Of a DNA stretch of 64,000 nt, positions 35,901 through 42,440 are shown piece by piece. The stretch covers positions 1,116,001 through 1,180,000 of the forward strand of contig NZ_CP020042.1 of the NCBI RefSeq assembly GCF_002028425.1. The letters run 5' to 3'. How positions within the stretch are numbered: position 1 is the stretch's first letter; every line of letters starts with the position of its first letter. The translations under genes and the position numbers were made by a program. A model generated the notes under the pieces. It did not search any database. It was not told the DNA's origin and worked only from the letters and a program-made list of their open reading frames with translations. This DNA comes from Streptomyces katrae (GTDB taxonomy: Bacteria > Actinomycetota > Actinomycetes > Streptomycetales > Streptomycetaceae).

Positions 35901-38545
35901 TCGCCCTGACTGCCCTGACTTCCCTGCGCCCCCGCATCACCCTGACTGCCCTGCACACCCGGACCGCCCTGGCTGCCCTGGCTGCCGACATCGCCCTGAC
36001 TGCCTTCGCCGCCCTGTGGACCGATACCGCCCTGGCTTCCCTGCGGACCGGTGTCGCCCTGACTGCCCTGGACTCCGGCGCCCCCTTGGAACCCCTGGCT
36101 GCCCTGGAAGCCCTGGCTGCCCTGGTCCCCTTGGGCGCCGGTGTTGCCCTGGACTCCCTGGCTGCCTTGGCTGCCCTGGAATCCCTGGGTGCCGGGGCTG
36201 CCCTGACTGCCCTGCGGGCCGGCTCCCGAACCACCCGGACTGCCCTGCGCACCCTGGAAACCCTGCGGGCCGATACCGCCCTGGGCACCCTGAACACCGG
36301 CGCCACCCTGGACACCGGGACCACCCTGGGTGCCAGGGACGCCCTGAGATCCTGGCGTGCCGGCGTCGCCCTGAAAACCCTGACCGCCTTGGCTTCCCTG
36401 GGTTCCGACCCCGCCCTGATTGCCCTGATTTCCCTGCGGGCCGGCGTCTCCCTGACTGCCCTGCGAGCCCGTACTGCCCTGGTTGCCCTGCGCCCCGGCA
36501 CCGCCCTGACCGCCCTGGCTACCCTGGGCTCCGGCGGTCCCCTGGCTACCCTGCGGGCCGGCGTCACCCTGACTGCCCTGCGCCCCGAGACCGCCCTGAC
36601 TGCCCGAACCTCCCTGCGGGCCGGCATCGCCCTGACTGCCCTGGGCTCCGGTACCGCCCTGGTTGCCCTGCGCCCCGGCACCGCCCTGGCCGCCCTGGCT
36701 ACCCTGGATTCCGGCGGTCCCCTGGCTACCCTGCGGACCGGCATCACCCTGACTGCCCTGCGCCCCGAGACCGCCCTGACTGCCCGAACCTCCCTGCGCC
36801 CCAGCATCGCCCTGACTGCCCTGGGCTCCGGTACCGCCCTGGTTGCCCTGCGCCCCGGCACCGCCCTGGTTTCCTTGGCTGCCCTGGCTTCCGGCGGTCC
36901 CCTGACTTCCCTGCGGGCCGGCGTCACCCTGACTGCCCTGCGCCCCGAGACCGCCCTGACTGCCCTGGGCACCGGTACCACCCTGGCTGCCCTGACTGCC
37001 CTGGGCTCCGGTACCGCCCTGGTTGCCCTGCGCGCCGAGACCGCCCTGGTTTCCTTGGCTGCCCTGGCTTCCGGCGGTCCCCTGACTTCCCTGCGGACCG
37101 GCGCCTCCCTGACTGCCCTGCGCCCCAAGACCGCCCTGACTGCCCGAACCTCCCTGCGGGCCGGCGTCTCCCTGACTGCCCTGCGAGCCCGTACCGCCCT
37201 GGTTGCCCTGCGCGCCGAGACCGCCCTGGCTGCCCTGGCTGCCCTGGCTTCCGGCGGTCCCCTGGCTACCCTGCGGGCCGGCGTCACCCTGACTGCCCTG
37301 CGCCCCAAGACCGCCCTGACTGCCCTGGGCACCGGTACCACCCTGGCTGCCCTGACTGCCCTGGGTCCCGGTACCGCCCTGGTTGCCCTGCGCCCCGGCA
37401 CCGCCCTGGCTGCCCTGGCTGCCCTGGCTTCCGGCAGTCCCCTGACTTCCCTGCGGGCCCGCGTCACCCTGACTGCCCTGCGCCCCAAGACCGCCCTGAC
37501 TGCCCTGGGCACCGGTACCACCCTGGCTGCCCTGACTGCCCTGGGTCCCGGTACCGCCCTGGTTGCCCTGCGCCCCGGCACCGCCCTGGTTTCCTTGGCT
37601 GCCCTGGCTTCCGGCAGTCCCCTGACTTCCCTGCGGACCGGCGTCACCCTGACTGCCCTGCGCCCCAAGACCGCCCTGACTGCCCTGGGCACCGGTACCA
37701 CCCTGGCTGCCCTGACTGCCCTGGGCTCCGGTACCGCCCTGGTTGCCCTGCGCCCCGAGACCGCCCTGGTTTCCTTGGCTGCCCTGGCTTCCGGCGGCCC
37801 CCTGACTTCCCTGCGGACCGGCGCCTCCCTGACTGCCCTGCGCCCCAAGACCGCCCTGACTGCCCTGACTTCCCTGCGGGCCTGCCACACCCTGGTTGCC
37901 CTGGGACCCGGTGCCCTGAGAACCCTGACTGCCCTGGGAGCCCTGACTGCCTTGGGAGCCCTGGGACCCGGTGCCCTGACTGCCCTGCGTGCCCTGGAAT
38001 CCCTGCGTGCCTTGGAAGCCCTGGGTGCCCTGCGTGCCCTGGGGGCCCTGCGTGCCTTGGGGGCCTTGGGGGCCCTGGGGACCGGGGTGCGGGCTCGGGT
38101 GCTCATGAGGCTTGCCATTGCCCGTCCCATGCCCGCCTGGTTCGTCCCCGTGGCCACCGTCGTCACCATGGCCACCCTGATCACCATGGCCACCCTGATC
38201 ACCGTCGCCACCGTGACCACCGTCGCCACCATGGCCACCGTGATCACCGTCGCCACCATGACCACCATGACCACCATCGTCACCGTGACCACCGTCGCCA
38301 CCATGACCACCGTCGCCACCGTGACCACCGTCGTCATCGGCCCTCCGCGGTGGGCGGGGCTCGAAGTCGGCACTCAGAGCACCGTTCGGGCCTGGCACAC
38401 CGATGGAGTAATCGACGGACGTAGCTGTCGCGTTGGCTGGAGCGGCCGTTGACGAACCGAGATTGACAAGCAATCCAAGAGTTCCCGACGCCGCGAGCGT
38501 AGTGACGGCCCGGATCCACGATCTGCGAAGTGACTGACGCTTCAT
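29924..38545 (-). CDS. Giant secreted collagen-like repeat protein
   Basis: A 2873-aa protein. The ATG at 38545 follows GGGAAGG. Residues 1-40 are a signal peptide (basic MKRQSLRRSW, hydrophobic TLAASGTLGLLVNL, likely cut after APANA). A short linker is followed by a His/Asp/Gly-rich stretch (GGHGGDGGHGGD pattern) that already runs in Gly-X-Y register. From about residue 153 to 2797 there are some 880 Gly-X-Y triplets (GAQ, GSQ, GPQ, GNQ, GFQ, GGT, GDA) with Gln the main Y residue and very little Lys or Arg. Six short G-X-G breaks interrupt it. The last 75 residues are a compact non-collagen domain with two Cys (VFCPAGTFAIGGGYQ, VTVYAVCAP). It probably trimerises on the cell or spore surface. 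Other frames are also open through the repeats but lack these features. Confidence 0.92.
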   Translation of the reverse strand: MKRQSLRRSWIRAVTTLAASGTLGLLVNLGSSTAAPANATATSVDYSIGVPGPNGALSADFEPRPPRRADDDGGHGGDGGHGGDGGHGDDGGHGGHGGDGDHGGHGGDGGHGGDGDQGGHGDQGGHGDDGGHGDEPGGHGTGNGKPHEHPSPHPGPQGPQGPQGTQGPQGTQGTQGFQGTQGFQGTQGSQGTGSQGSQGSQGSQGSQGSQGTGSQGNQGVAGPQGSQGSQGGLGAQGSQGGAGPQGSQGAAGSQGSQGNQGGLGAQGNQGGTGAQGSQGSQGGTGAQGSQGGLGAQGSQGDAGPQGSQGTAGSQGSQGNQGGAGAQGNQGGTGTQGSQGSQGGTGAQGSQGGLGAQGSQGDAGPQGSQGTAGSQGSQGSQGGAGAQGNQGGTGTQGSQGSQGGTGAQGSQGGLGAQGSQGDAGPQGSQGTAGSQGSQGSQGGLGAQGNQGGTGSQGSQGDAGPQGGSGSQGGLGAQGSQGGAGPQGSQGTAGSQGSQGNQGGLGAQGNQGGTGAQGSQGSQGGTGAQGSQGGLGAQGSQGDAGPQGSQGTAGSQGSQGNQGGAGAQGNQGGTGAQGSQGDAGAQGGSGSQGGLGAQGSQGDAGPQGSQGTAGIQGSQGGQGGAGAQGNQGGTGAQGSQGDAGPQGGSGSQGGLGAQGSQGDAGPQGSQGTAGAQGSQGGQGGAGAQGNQGSTGSQGSQGDAGPQGNQGNQGGVGTQGSQGGQGFQGDAGTPGSQGVPGTQGGPGVQGGAGVQGAQGGIGPQGFQGAQGSPGGSGAGPQGSQGSPGTQGFQGSQGSQGVQGNTGAQGDQGSQGFQGSQGFQGGAGVQGSQGDTGPQGSQGGIGPQGGEGSQGDVGSQGSQGGPGVQGSQGDAGAQGSQGSQGDEGAQGSQGGPGAQGSQGDAGAQGSQGGQGGTGAQGSQGGPGVQGSQGDAGAQGSQGSQGDVGSQGSQGGPGAQGSQGDAGAQGSQGGQGGTGAQGSQGGPGVQGSQGDAGAQGSQGSQGDEGAQGSQGGPGAQGSQGDAGAQGSQGGQGGTGAQGSQGGPGVQGSQGDAGTQGSQGSQGDVGSQGSQGGPGVQGSQGDAGAQGSQGGQGGTGAQGSQGGPGVQGSQGDAGAQGSQGSQGDEGAQGSQGGPGAQGSQGDAGAQGSQGGQGGTGAQGSQGGPGVQGSQGDAGAQGSQGSQGDEGAQGSQGGPGAQGSQGDAGAQGSQGGQGGTGAQGSQGGPGVQGSQGDAGTQGSQGSQGDVGSQGSQGGPGVQGSQGDAGAQGSQGGEGAQGSQGFQGGPGSQGSQGGPGPQGSQGTEGGTGSQGSQGSLGAQGNQGGTGAQGSQGIQGGTGAQGSQGGSGSQGSQGAQGDMGTPGSQGVAGSQGGPGVQGGAGVQGAQGGIGPQGFQGAQGSPGGSGAGPQGSQGSPGAQGFQGSQGSQGETGVQGFQGSQGSQGSQGFQGGAGVQGSQGEVGSQGSQGDIGPQGSQGSQGDAGVQGGQGDMGTQGFQGSQGGAGPQGSQGDAGAQGSQGTQGDAGAQGTQGGTGPQGSQGGAGVQGSQGDAGAQGSQGSQGTAGAQGSQGSTGSQGSQGSQGDEGAQGSQGGVGPQGSQGGAGVQGSQGDIGPQGSQGSQGTAGAQGSQGSAGSQGSQGSQGDEGAQGSQGGVGPQGSQGGAGVQGSQGDAGAQGSQGSQGTAGAQGSQGSAGSQGSQGTQGDAGAQGSQGGTGPQGSQGGAGVQGSQGDIGPQGNQGSQGTAGAQGSQGSAGSQGSQGSQGDEGAQGSQGGVGPQGSQGGAGVQGSQGDAGTQGSQGSQGTAGAQGSQGSAGSQGSQGSQGDEGAQGSQGGVGPQGSQGGAGVQGSQGDAGAQGSQGSQGTAGAQGSQGSAGSQGSQGTQGDAGAQGSQGGTGPQGSQGGAGVQGSQGDIGPQGNQGSQGTAGAQGSQGSAGSQGSQGSQGDEGAQGSQGGVGPQGSQGGAGVQGSQGDAGTQGSQGSQGTAGAQGSQGSTGSQGSQGTQGDAGAQGSQGFQGDTGAQGTQGSQGFQGDTGAQGTQGIGTQGSQGGTGAQGSQGIQGGTGAQGSQGGSGSQGSQGAQGDMGTPGSQGVAGSQGGPGVQGGAGVQGAQGGIGPQGFQGAQGSPGGSGAGPQGSQGSPGAQGFQGSQGSQGETGVQGFQGSQGSQGSQGFQGGAGVQGSQGEVGSQGSQGDIGPQGSQGSQGDAGVQGSQGFQGDTGTQGTQGSQGFQGDTGAQGSQGSQGTQGFQGFQGGTGAQGGQGAVGAQGVQGSTGAQGSQGGVGAQGAQGNQGSQGDTGAQGSQGAQGFQGFQGGTGAQGGQGAVGAQGVQGSTGAQGSQGGVGAQGAQGNQGSQGDTGAQGSQGAQGFQGFQGGTGAQGGQGAVGAQGVQGTAGAQGSQGGVGAQGAQGNQGSQGDTGAQGSQGAQGFQGFQGGTGAQGAQGAVGAQGVQGTAGAQGSQGGVGAQGNQGNQGSQGDTGAQGTQGSQGFQGFQGGTGAQGAQGAVGAQGVQGTAGAQGSQGGVGAQGAQGNQGSQGDTGAQGTQGSQGFQGFQGGTGAQGAQGAVGAQGVQGTAGAQGSQGGVGAQGAQGNQGSQGDTGAQGTQGSQGFQGFQGGTGAQGTQGAVGAQGVQGSTGAQGSQGNVGAQGAQGNQGSQGDTGAQGTQGSQGFQGFQGGTGAQGTQGAVGAQGVQGSTGAQGSQGNVGAQGAQGFQGFQGGTGAQGTQGTQGFQGFQGGTGAQGTQGAVGAQGVQGSTGAQGSQGNVGPQGAQGFQGGAGAQGSQGGPGAQGTQGFQGTQGFQGNQGFQGNQGASPGAQSTVVSNSGTGQSTVFCPAGTFAIGGGYQSTSVVGLQMLSSRPVGGSPATGWQATSNGVGAVTVYAVCAP
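30361..31860 (-). repeat. Collagen repeat block A, 180-bp period
   Basis: The element CCTGGGCACCRGTACCGCCC recurs at 30361, 30541, 30721, 30901, 31081, 31261, 31441, 31621 and 31801: nine copies at exactly 180 bp (60 codons, 20 Gly-X-Y triplets). Confidence 0.9.
31948..32430 (-). repeat. Dispersed 483-bp collagen block, copy 1
   Basis: Nearly identical to 34111-34593 at a constant offset of 2163 bp, including the G-X-G break GGSGAGPQG. A shorter, more diverged copy lies near 36140-36350. Confidence 0.8.
32581..33960 (-). repeat. Collagen repeat block B, 180-bp period with 540-bp tandem duplication
   Basis: GGCTGCC(T/C)G(C/T)ACTGCCCTGG recurs at 32581, 32761, 32941, 33121, 33301, 33481, 33661 and 33841. 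Sequence 32641-33110 is identical to 33181-33650, so three modules were copied as one 540-bp unit. Confidence 0.9.
34111..34593 (-). repeat. Dispersed 483-bp collagen block, copy 2
   Basis: Second copy of the block at 31948-32430, with only scattered substitutions. Confidence 0.8.
34801..35940 (-). repeat. Collagen repeat block C, 180-bp period
   Basis: CGCCCTGACTTCCCTGCG recurs at 34921, 35101, 35281, 35461, 35641 and 35821. Sequence 34801-35090 is identical to 35341-35630 apart from at most a base at the end, again a 540-bp offset. Confidence 0.9.
36421..37860 (-). repeat. Collagen repeat block D, 180-bp period
   Basis: GGTTGCCCTGCG recurs at 36481, 36661, 36841, 37021, 37201, 37381, 37561 and 37741, eight modules of 180 bp. 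Confidence 0.9.
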
Positions 38546-38726
38546 GTCGGAACCTTCCCGCAGGCTGAAAACCGATACGCCGAGGGGGGTGACGGGTCAC
38601 ATAGGCATGCCACACCATCACGTCGGACGGCATGAATGAGCGCCCAAGCTGTTGCGCAGTCGTGCCAGCAGCAGTGTGCCGGGACCCGATTCCCCACCGA
38701 CGGTTGACAGCGAATGTCGCCGCACT

Positions 38727-39389
38727 TCATTCAATTGGCGTACGGTCCGGCATTCGGGCTGCTCGTCCTTCGCTCCTGAGGTCTGTCCGGGGCGGACGGC
38801 AAGAATAGATGCCCTCCGCCAGGCATACGTCGTACGACGGCAGCATCCCCCCCACCACCGCCTCGGCCCACGACGGTGCCGCCGCGTCCCGGGCGGAGAG
38901 CAGCGGTGCGTCGGCCGGCCACTCGATGCCCAGGTCGGGATCGAGCGGATGGACCGCGTGCTCGGCGGTCGGCCGGTACGTCGTCGAGCACAGGTACGTC
39001 AGGGTCGCGTCGTCGGTGAGCGCGCAGAAGCCATGGCCCAGCCCCTCGGGGAGACAGACCGCCCGACGCTCGATGTCGTCCAGCCGGATGCCCTCCCAAC
39101 GGCCGAAGGTGGGCGAGCCGACCCTCAGGTCGACCACCACGTCCCACACCGCACCGCGCACGCAGGTGACGTACTTGGCCTGCCCGGGTGGCACGTCGGC
39201 GAAGTGGATGCCGCGCACCACGCCCTTGGCGGACACCGAAAGATTGGCCTGGGCCAGTGATAGCGGCCTGCCCACCGCCTCCGCCAGCCGGTCGAAGCGG
39301 TACCACTCGGTGAACAGCCCGCGCTGGTCGCCGTGCACCTGCGGGACGATCTCGAACGCGCCGGCGATCGTCAACTCGCGGATTTTCAC
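38727..39389 (-). CDS. rmlC: dTDP-4-dehydrorhamnose 3,5-epimerase
   Basis: A 220-aa cupin epimerase, third step of dTDP-L-rhamnose synthesis. The catalytic His is in VVRGIHFAD, with the partner segments [12 protein letters not shown] and [12 protein letters not shown]. The N-terminus has [13 protein letters not shown]. The GTG at 39389 overlaps the rmlA stop as GTGA, fixing the start. It ends 181 bp upstream of the collagen-like gene's ATG on the same strand; that gap probably holds the collagen promoter. Confidence 0.94.
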   Translation of the reverse strand: MKIRELTIAGAFEIVPQVHGDQRGLFTEWYRFDRLAEAVGRPLSLAQANLSVSAKGVVRGIHFADVPPGQAKYVTCVRGAVWDVVVDLRVGSPTFGRWEGIRLDDIERRAVCLPEGLGHGFCALTDDATLTYLCSTTYRPTAEHAVHPLDPDLGIEWPADAPLLSARDAAAPSWAEAVVGGMLPSYDVCLAEGIYSCRPPRTDLRSEGRAARMPDRTPIE

Positions 39390-40258
39390 CGCACACCCTC
39401 CTCGAGCAGCCCGAGAAGGTACTGGCCGTAGCCGCTGTGGAGCAGCGGTTCTGCCAGCAGGCGCAGTTGGGAGTCGCCGACGAGTCCGGACCGCCAGACC
39501 GTCTCTTCGACGCAGCCGACTTTGAGGCCCTGCCGCTCCTCGATCACCCGGACGAACTCCGAGGCCTGGACCATCGAGGCGAAGGTCCCGGTGTCCAGCC
39601 AGGCCGTGCCCCGGTCGAGGGGGGTGACGTAGAGCTCGCCGGTGTCCAGATAGGCCCGGTTGACCTCCGTGATCTCCAACTCCCCACGAGCGCTGGGGCG
39701 AAGGCCTTGGGCGATCTCCACCGCCCGGTTGTCGTAGAAGTACAGTCCGGGCACCGCGTACCTGGATTTCGGACGGGCCGGCTTCTCCTCGATGCTCAGC
39801 ACCTGGCCCAGCTCGTCGAACTCCACCACCCCGTACGCCGACGGGTCGGCGACGGGGTAGGCGAACACCCTGCCGCCCTTCATGTCGGAGTGCTGGGCGA
39901 GCCTGGTGCCGAGGCCGCTGCCGTGGAAGATGTTGTCGCCCAGGATCAGGGCGACAGGGCCGTCCCCGATGAAATCCGCACCGAGCACGAGGGCTTGCGC
40001 GATGCCCTCCGGGCGTACCTGCACCGCGTATTCAAGGCGGAGGCCCCATTGGCTGCCGTCGCCGAGCAGGCGGCGGAACTGGGGCTGGTCGCCGGCCGTG
40101 GTGACGATCAGGATTTCACTGATGCCGGCCATGACCAGGGTAGAAATAGGATAGTAAATCATCGGTTTATCGAAGACCGGCAGCAGTTGTTTGGATACCG
40201 ATCGAGTAAGCGGCCACAAGCGGGAACCAGTGCCACCGGCCAACAGAATGCCTCGCAT
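39386..40258 (-). CDS. rmlA: Glucose-1-phosphate thymidylyltransferase
   Basis: A 290-aa nucleotidyltransferase making dTDP-glucose from glucose-1-phosphate and dTTP. The signature [22 protein letters not shown] opens the protein, then [49 protein letters not shown] and the C-terminal [15 protein letters not shown]. It is divergent from rmlB across 66 bp, so both arms of the pathway share one promoter region. Several AT-rich codons near its 5' end (40140-40200) stand out from the surrounding DNA. Confidence 0.95.
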   Translation of the reverse strand: MRGILLAGGTGSRLWPLTRSVSKQLLPVFDKPMIYYPISTLVMAGISEILIVTTAGDQPQFRRLLGDGSQWGLRLEYAVQVRPEGIAQALVLGADFIGDGPVALILGDNIFHGSGLGTRLAQHSDMKGGRVFAYPVADPSAYGVVEFDELGQVLSIEEKPARPKSRYAVPGLYFYDNRAVEIAQGLRPSARGELEITEVNRAYLDTGELYVTPLDRGTAWLDTGTFASMVQASEFVRVIEERQGLKVGCVEETVWRSGLVGDSQLRLLAEPLLHSGYGQYLLGLLEEGVR

Positions 40259-40324
40259 GGCGACAGCGTATGACTTTGATGGCCGATTCGGCCATATGCC
40301 GAGTGGCGCTAGAATCTGCCCACT

Positions 40325-41299
40325 ATGCGCATCCTGGTTACCGGCGGCGCCGGGTTTATCGGTTCCGAGTTCGTCCGCTCCGTGCTGAATGCGGACTCCG
40401 AGAGCAGAATCACCGTCCTGGACAACTTCACCTATTCGGGCGTCGGGGAAAACCTCGCGCCGGTGGCTCACCATCCCGGGTACGCCTGCGTGCGCGGTGA
40501 CATCTGCGACGTGGAGACGGTGGACGCCGTGATGCCGGGCCACGACGCGGTGGTCCACTTCGCCGCCGAGTCCCACGTCGACCGCTCGATCGATGGCGCG
40601 GCAGCGTTCGTACGGACCAACGTCACCGGCACCCAGGTGCTGCTGGATGCCGCCCGCAAGCACGGCGTCGGCCGGTTCGTGCACGTCTCCACCGACGAGG
40701 TGTACGGCTCGATCGGCAAGGGCTCATGGACGGAGGAGTCGCCGCTCGCCCCCAACTCGCCGTACTCCGCGTCAAAAGCCGGCTCCGACCTGCTGGCACT
40801 CGCCTGCCACCGCACGCACGGCCTGGACGTCGTGGTGACCCGCTGCTCCAACAACTACGGGTCCCACCAGTTCCCGGAGAAGGTCATCCCCCTCTTCACC
40901 ACGCACCTGCTCGAGGGGAAGAAGGTGCCGCTGTACGGGGACGGCGGCAACGTCCGCGACTGGCTGCACGTCTCCGACCACTGCCACGCCATCGAACTGG
41001 TGCTCCGCGGCGGCCGGGCCGGCGAGGTCTACCACATCGGCGGCGGAAGCGAGATCACGAACAAGGAGCTCACCGGCATGCTGCTCGAGGCAACCGGACA
41101 CGGCTGGGACATGGTCCGGGAGGTGCCCGACCGAAAGGGACACGACCGGCGCTACTCCCTCGACATCACCAAGATCCAACAAGAGTTGGGCTACCGGCCG
41201 CAGATCTCCTTCGCGGACGGCCTGGCCGCGACCGTCAACTGGTATCGCGAGAACCGTGCCTGGTGGGAGCCGCTGAAGAGCCGGGCGGCACTGACGTGA
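40325..41299 (+). CDS. rmlB: dTDP-glucose 4,6-dehydratase
   Basis: A 324-aa extended SDR converting dTDP-glucose to dTDP-4-keto-6-deoxyglucose. The NAD site is [13 protein letters not shown]. The catalytic segments are [12 protein letters not shown] and [12 protein letters not shown] (Tyr-X3-Lys), with the substrate region [16 protein letters not shown] and [14 protein letters not shown]. It overlaps rmlD by 4 bp. Confidence 0.96.
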   Translation: MRILVTGGAGFIGSEFVRSVLNADSESRITVLDNFTYSGVGENLAPVAHHPGYACVRGDICDVETVDAVMPGHDAVVHFAAESHVDRSIDGAAAFVRTNVTGTQVLLDAARKHGVGRFVHVSTDEVYGSIGKGSWTEESPLAPNSPYSASKAGSDLLALACHRTHGLDVVVTRCSNNYGSHQFPEKVIPLFTTHLLEGKKVPLYGDGGNVRDWLHVSDHCHAIELVLRGGRAGEVYHIGGGSEITNKELTGMLLEATGHGWDMVREVPDRKGHDRRYSLDITKIQQELGYRPQISFADGLAATVNWYRENRAWWEPLKSRAALT

Positions 41300-42162
41300 C
41301 CCGCTGGCTGGTCACCGGCTCCGGCGGGATGCTCGGCCGCGACGTGCGGACCCTGCTGGCAGACGGGCAAGTCACCGCGCTCGATCGCGCCGCCCTTGAC
41401 ATCACCGACCCGGAGGCCGTCCGCACCGCAGTCTCCGGCCACGACGTGGTGATCAACTGCGCCGCCTGGACGGACGTCGACGGCGCCGAGGCCGCCGAGG
41501 CCACCGCCACCGCCGTCAACGGAACAGGCGTCCGCCACCTGGCTCATGCCTGCCGGGACAGCGGCGCTCGACTCCTGCATGTCTCCACCGACTACGTCCT
41601 GCCGGGGGACGGCACCGAGCCGTATTCCGAGTCGACCCCGACCGGTCCGGTCAACGCGTACGGCCGCAGCAAACTGGTCGGCGAACGGGCCGTTGCCGAA
41701 ATCCTCCCCGATACCGGCTACATCGTGCGCACCGCCTGGCTGTACGGCGAGCACGGCCAAAACTTCGTCGCTACCATGCTCGGCCTGGCCGCCCGCAGGA
41801 GCACCGTCGACGTCGTCAACGACCAGTACGGGCAGCCAACTTGGACGCACGATCTGGCTGGTCTCCTGGTGATGCTCGGCCACGCCGACAAGGCCCCGCC
41901 CGGGGTCTACCACTGCACCGCGACCGGCCACACCACCTGGTACGGCCTGGCCCGCGCGGCATACGAACTCAGCGGACTCGATCCGGACCGCATCCGCCCG
42001 ACCGCATCGGCGGCATTCCCGCGCCCTGCCCGCCGGCCCGCCTTCAGCGTCCTCGGCCACGCCCGCTGGGCCGCGGCGGGCCTGCCCGTACTCCCGCACT
42101 GGCGCACATCACTCGCCGAGGCCCTGCACCGACCCTCGTTCACCGCCCTCGTGCACCAATAG
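41296..42162 (+). CDS. rmlD: dTDP-4-dehydrorhamnose reductase
   Basis: A 288-aa reductase making dTDP-L-rhamnose. The NADPH site is VTGSGGMLGRDV; next come DVVINCAAWTDVDGAE, HVSTDYVLPGDG and NAYGRSKLVGERAV (Tyr-X3-Lys), and RTAWLYGEHGQNFV. The GTG at 41296 overlaps the rmlB stop. Its last codons run directly into the right-hand transposase remnant, which starts at the stop codon, so the extreme C-terminus may have been rewritten by that junction. Confidence 0.95.
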   Translation: MTRWLVTGSGGMLGRDVRTLLADGQVTALDRAALDITDPEAVRTAVSGHDVVINCAAWTDVDGAEAAEATATAVNGTGVRHLAHACRDSGARLLHVSTDYVLPGDGTEPYSESTPTGPVNAYGRSKLVGERAVAEILPDTGYIVRTAWLYGEHGQNFVATMLGLAARRSTVDVVNDQYGQPTWTHDLAGLLVMLGHADKAPPGVYHCTATGHTTWYGLARAAYELSGLDPDRIRPTASAAFPRPARRPAFSVLGHARWAAAGLPVLPHWRTSLAEALHRPSFTALVHQ

Positions 42163-42278
42163 CCCGTGTAGGCGCGGTCGCCGAGGACGGGGACGCCCTG
42201 GCGTTCGCAGATCCGGATCATCCGGTGGGTGCGGGCCGCGGTGAGCTCACGAGTGCGGCCCGGCAGGGCGGGCGAGAT
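42162..42278 (-). pseudogene. Transposase remnant, C-terminal part
   Basis: On the minus strand the fragment reads ISPALPGRTRELTAARTH, then RMIRICERQGVPVLGDRAY. This is the DDE-domain stretch of what appears to be the same IS5-like family as the remnant at 27584-27730 (intact members read SPALPGRTHDLTAARTH and ADRAYQGAG). Both ends are lost: it starts after a broken frame near 42278 and ends at the rmlD stop. It marks the right edge of the island. Confidence 0.7.
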
Positions 42279-42400
42279 CCCGGCGCGGATCCCACGGCGA
42301 CGGCGAACAACACCGGTTTCCTGACCAGTTCGCGACCTTCCTGACGGCGGCGCGCAAGAGGGCGTCAAGCCGCCGTCCGAGGTGCGTCAACGCCGGATCG

Positions 42401-42440
42401 GCGCAGGTCGGCGCAGGTCGGCGCAGGTCAGCGCGGGTCG
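42401..42440. repeat. 10-bp tandem repeat at the island's right junction
   Basis: GCGCAGGTCG occurs three times (42401-42430, last base A in the third) and once more as GCGCGGGTCG. The array covers the stop codon of the KimA-like gene. Confidence 0.8.

Noticed and set aside
30361..37860. Regularly spaced repeats resembling a CRISPR array
   Set aside because: The modules are contiguous coding repeats in frame with Gly-X-Y; there are no unique spacers and no cas genes.
29849..38452. A 2867-codon open frame on the plus strand (Leu-Ala-rich) and other long frames across the collagen gene
   Set aside because: The repeats lack stop codons in several frames. Only the minus-strand frame has a ribosome site, signal peptide, Gly-X-Y pattern and a folded C-terminal domain.
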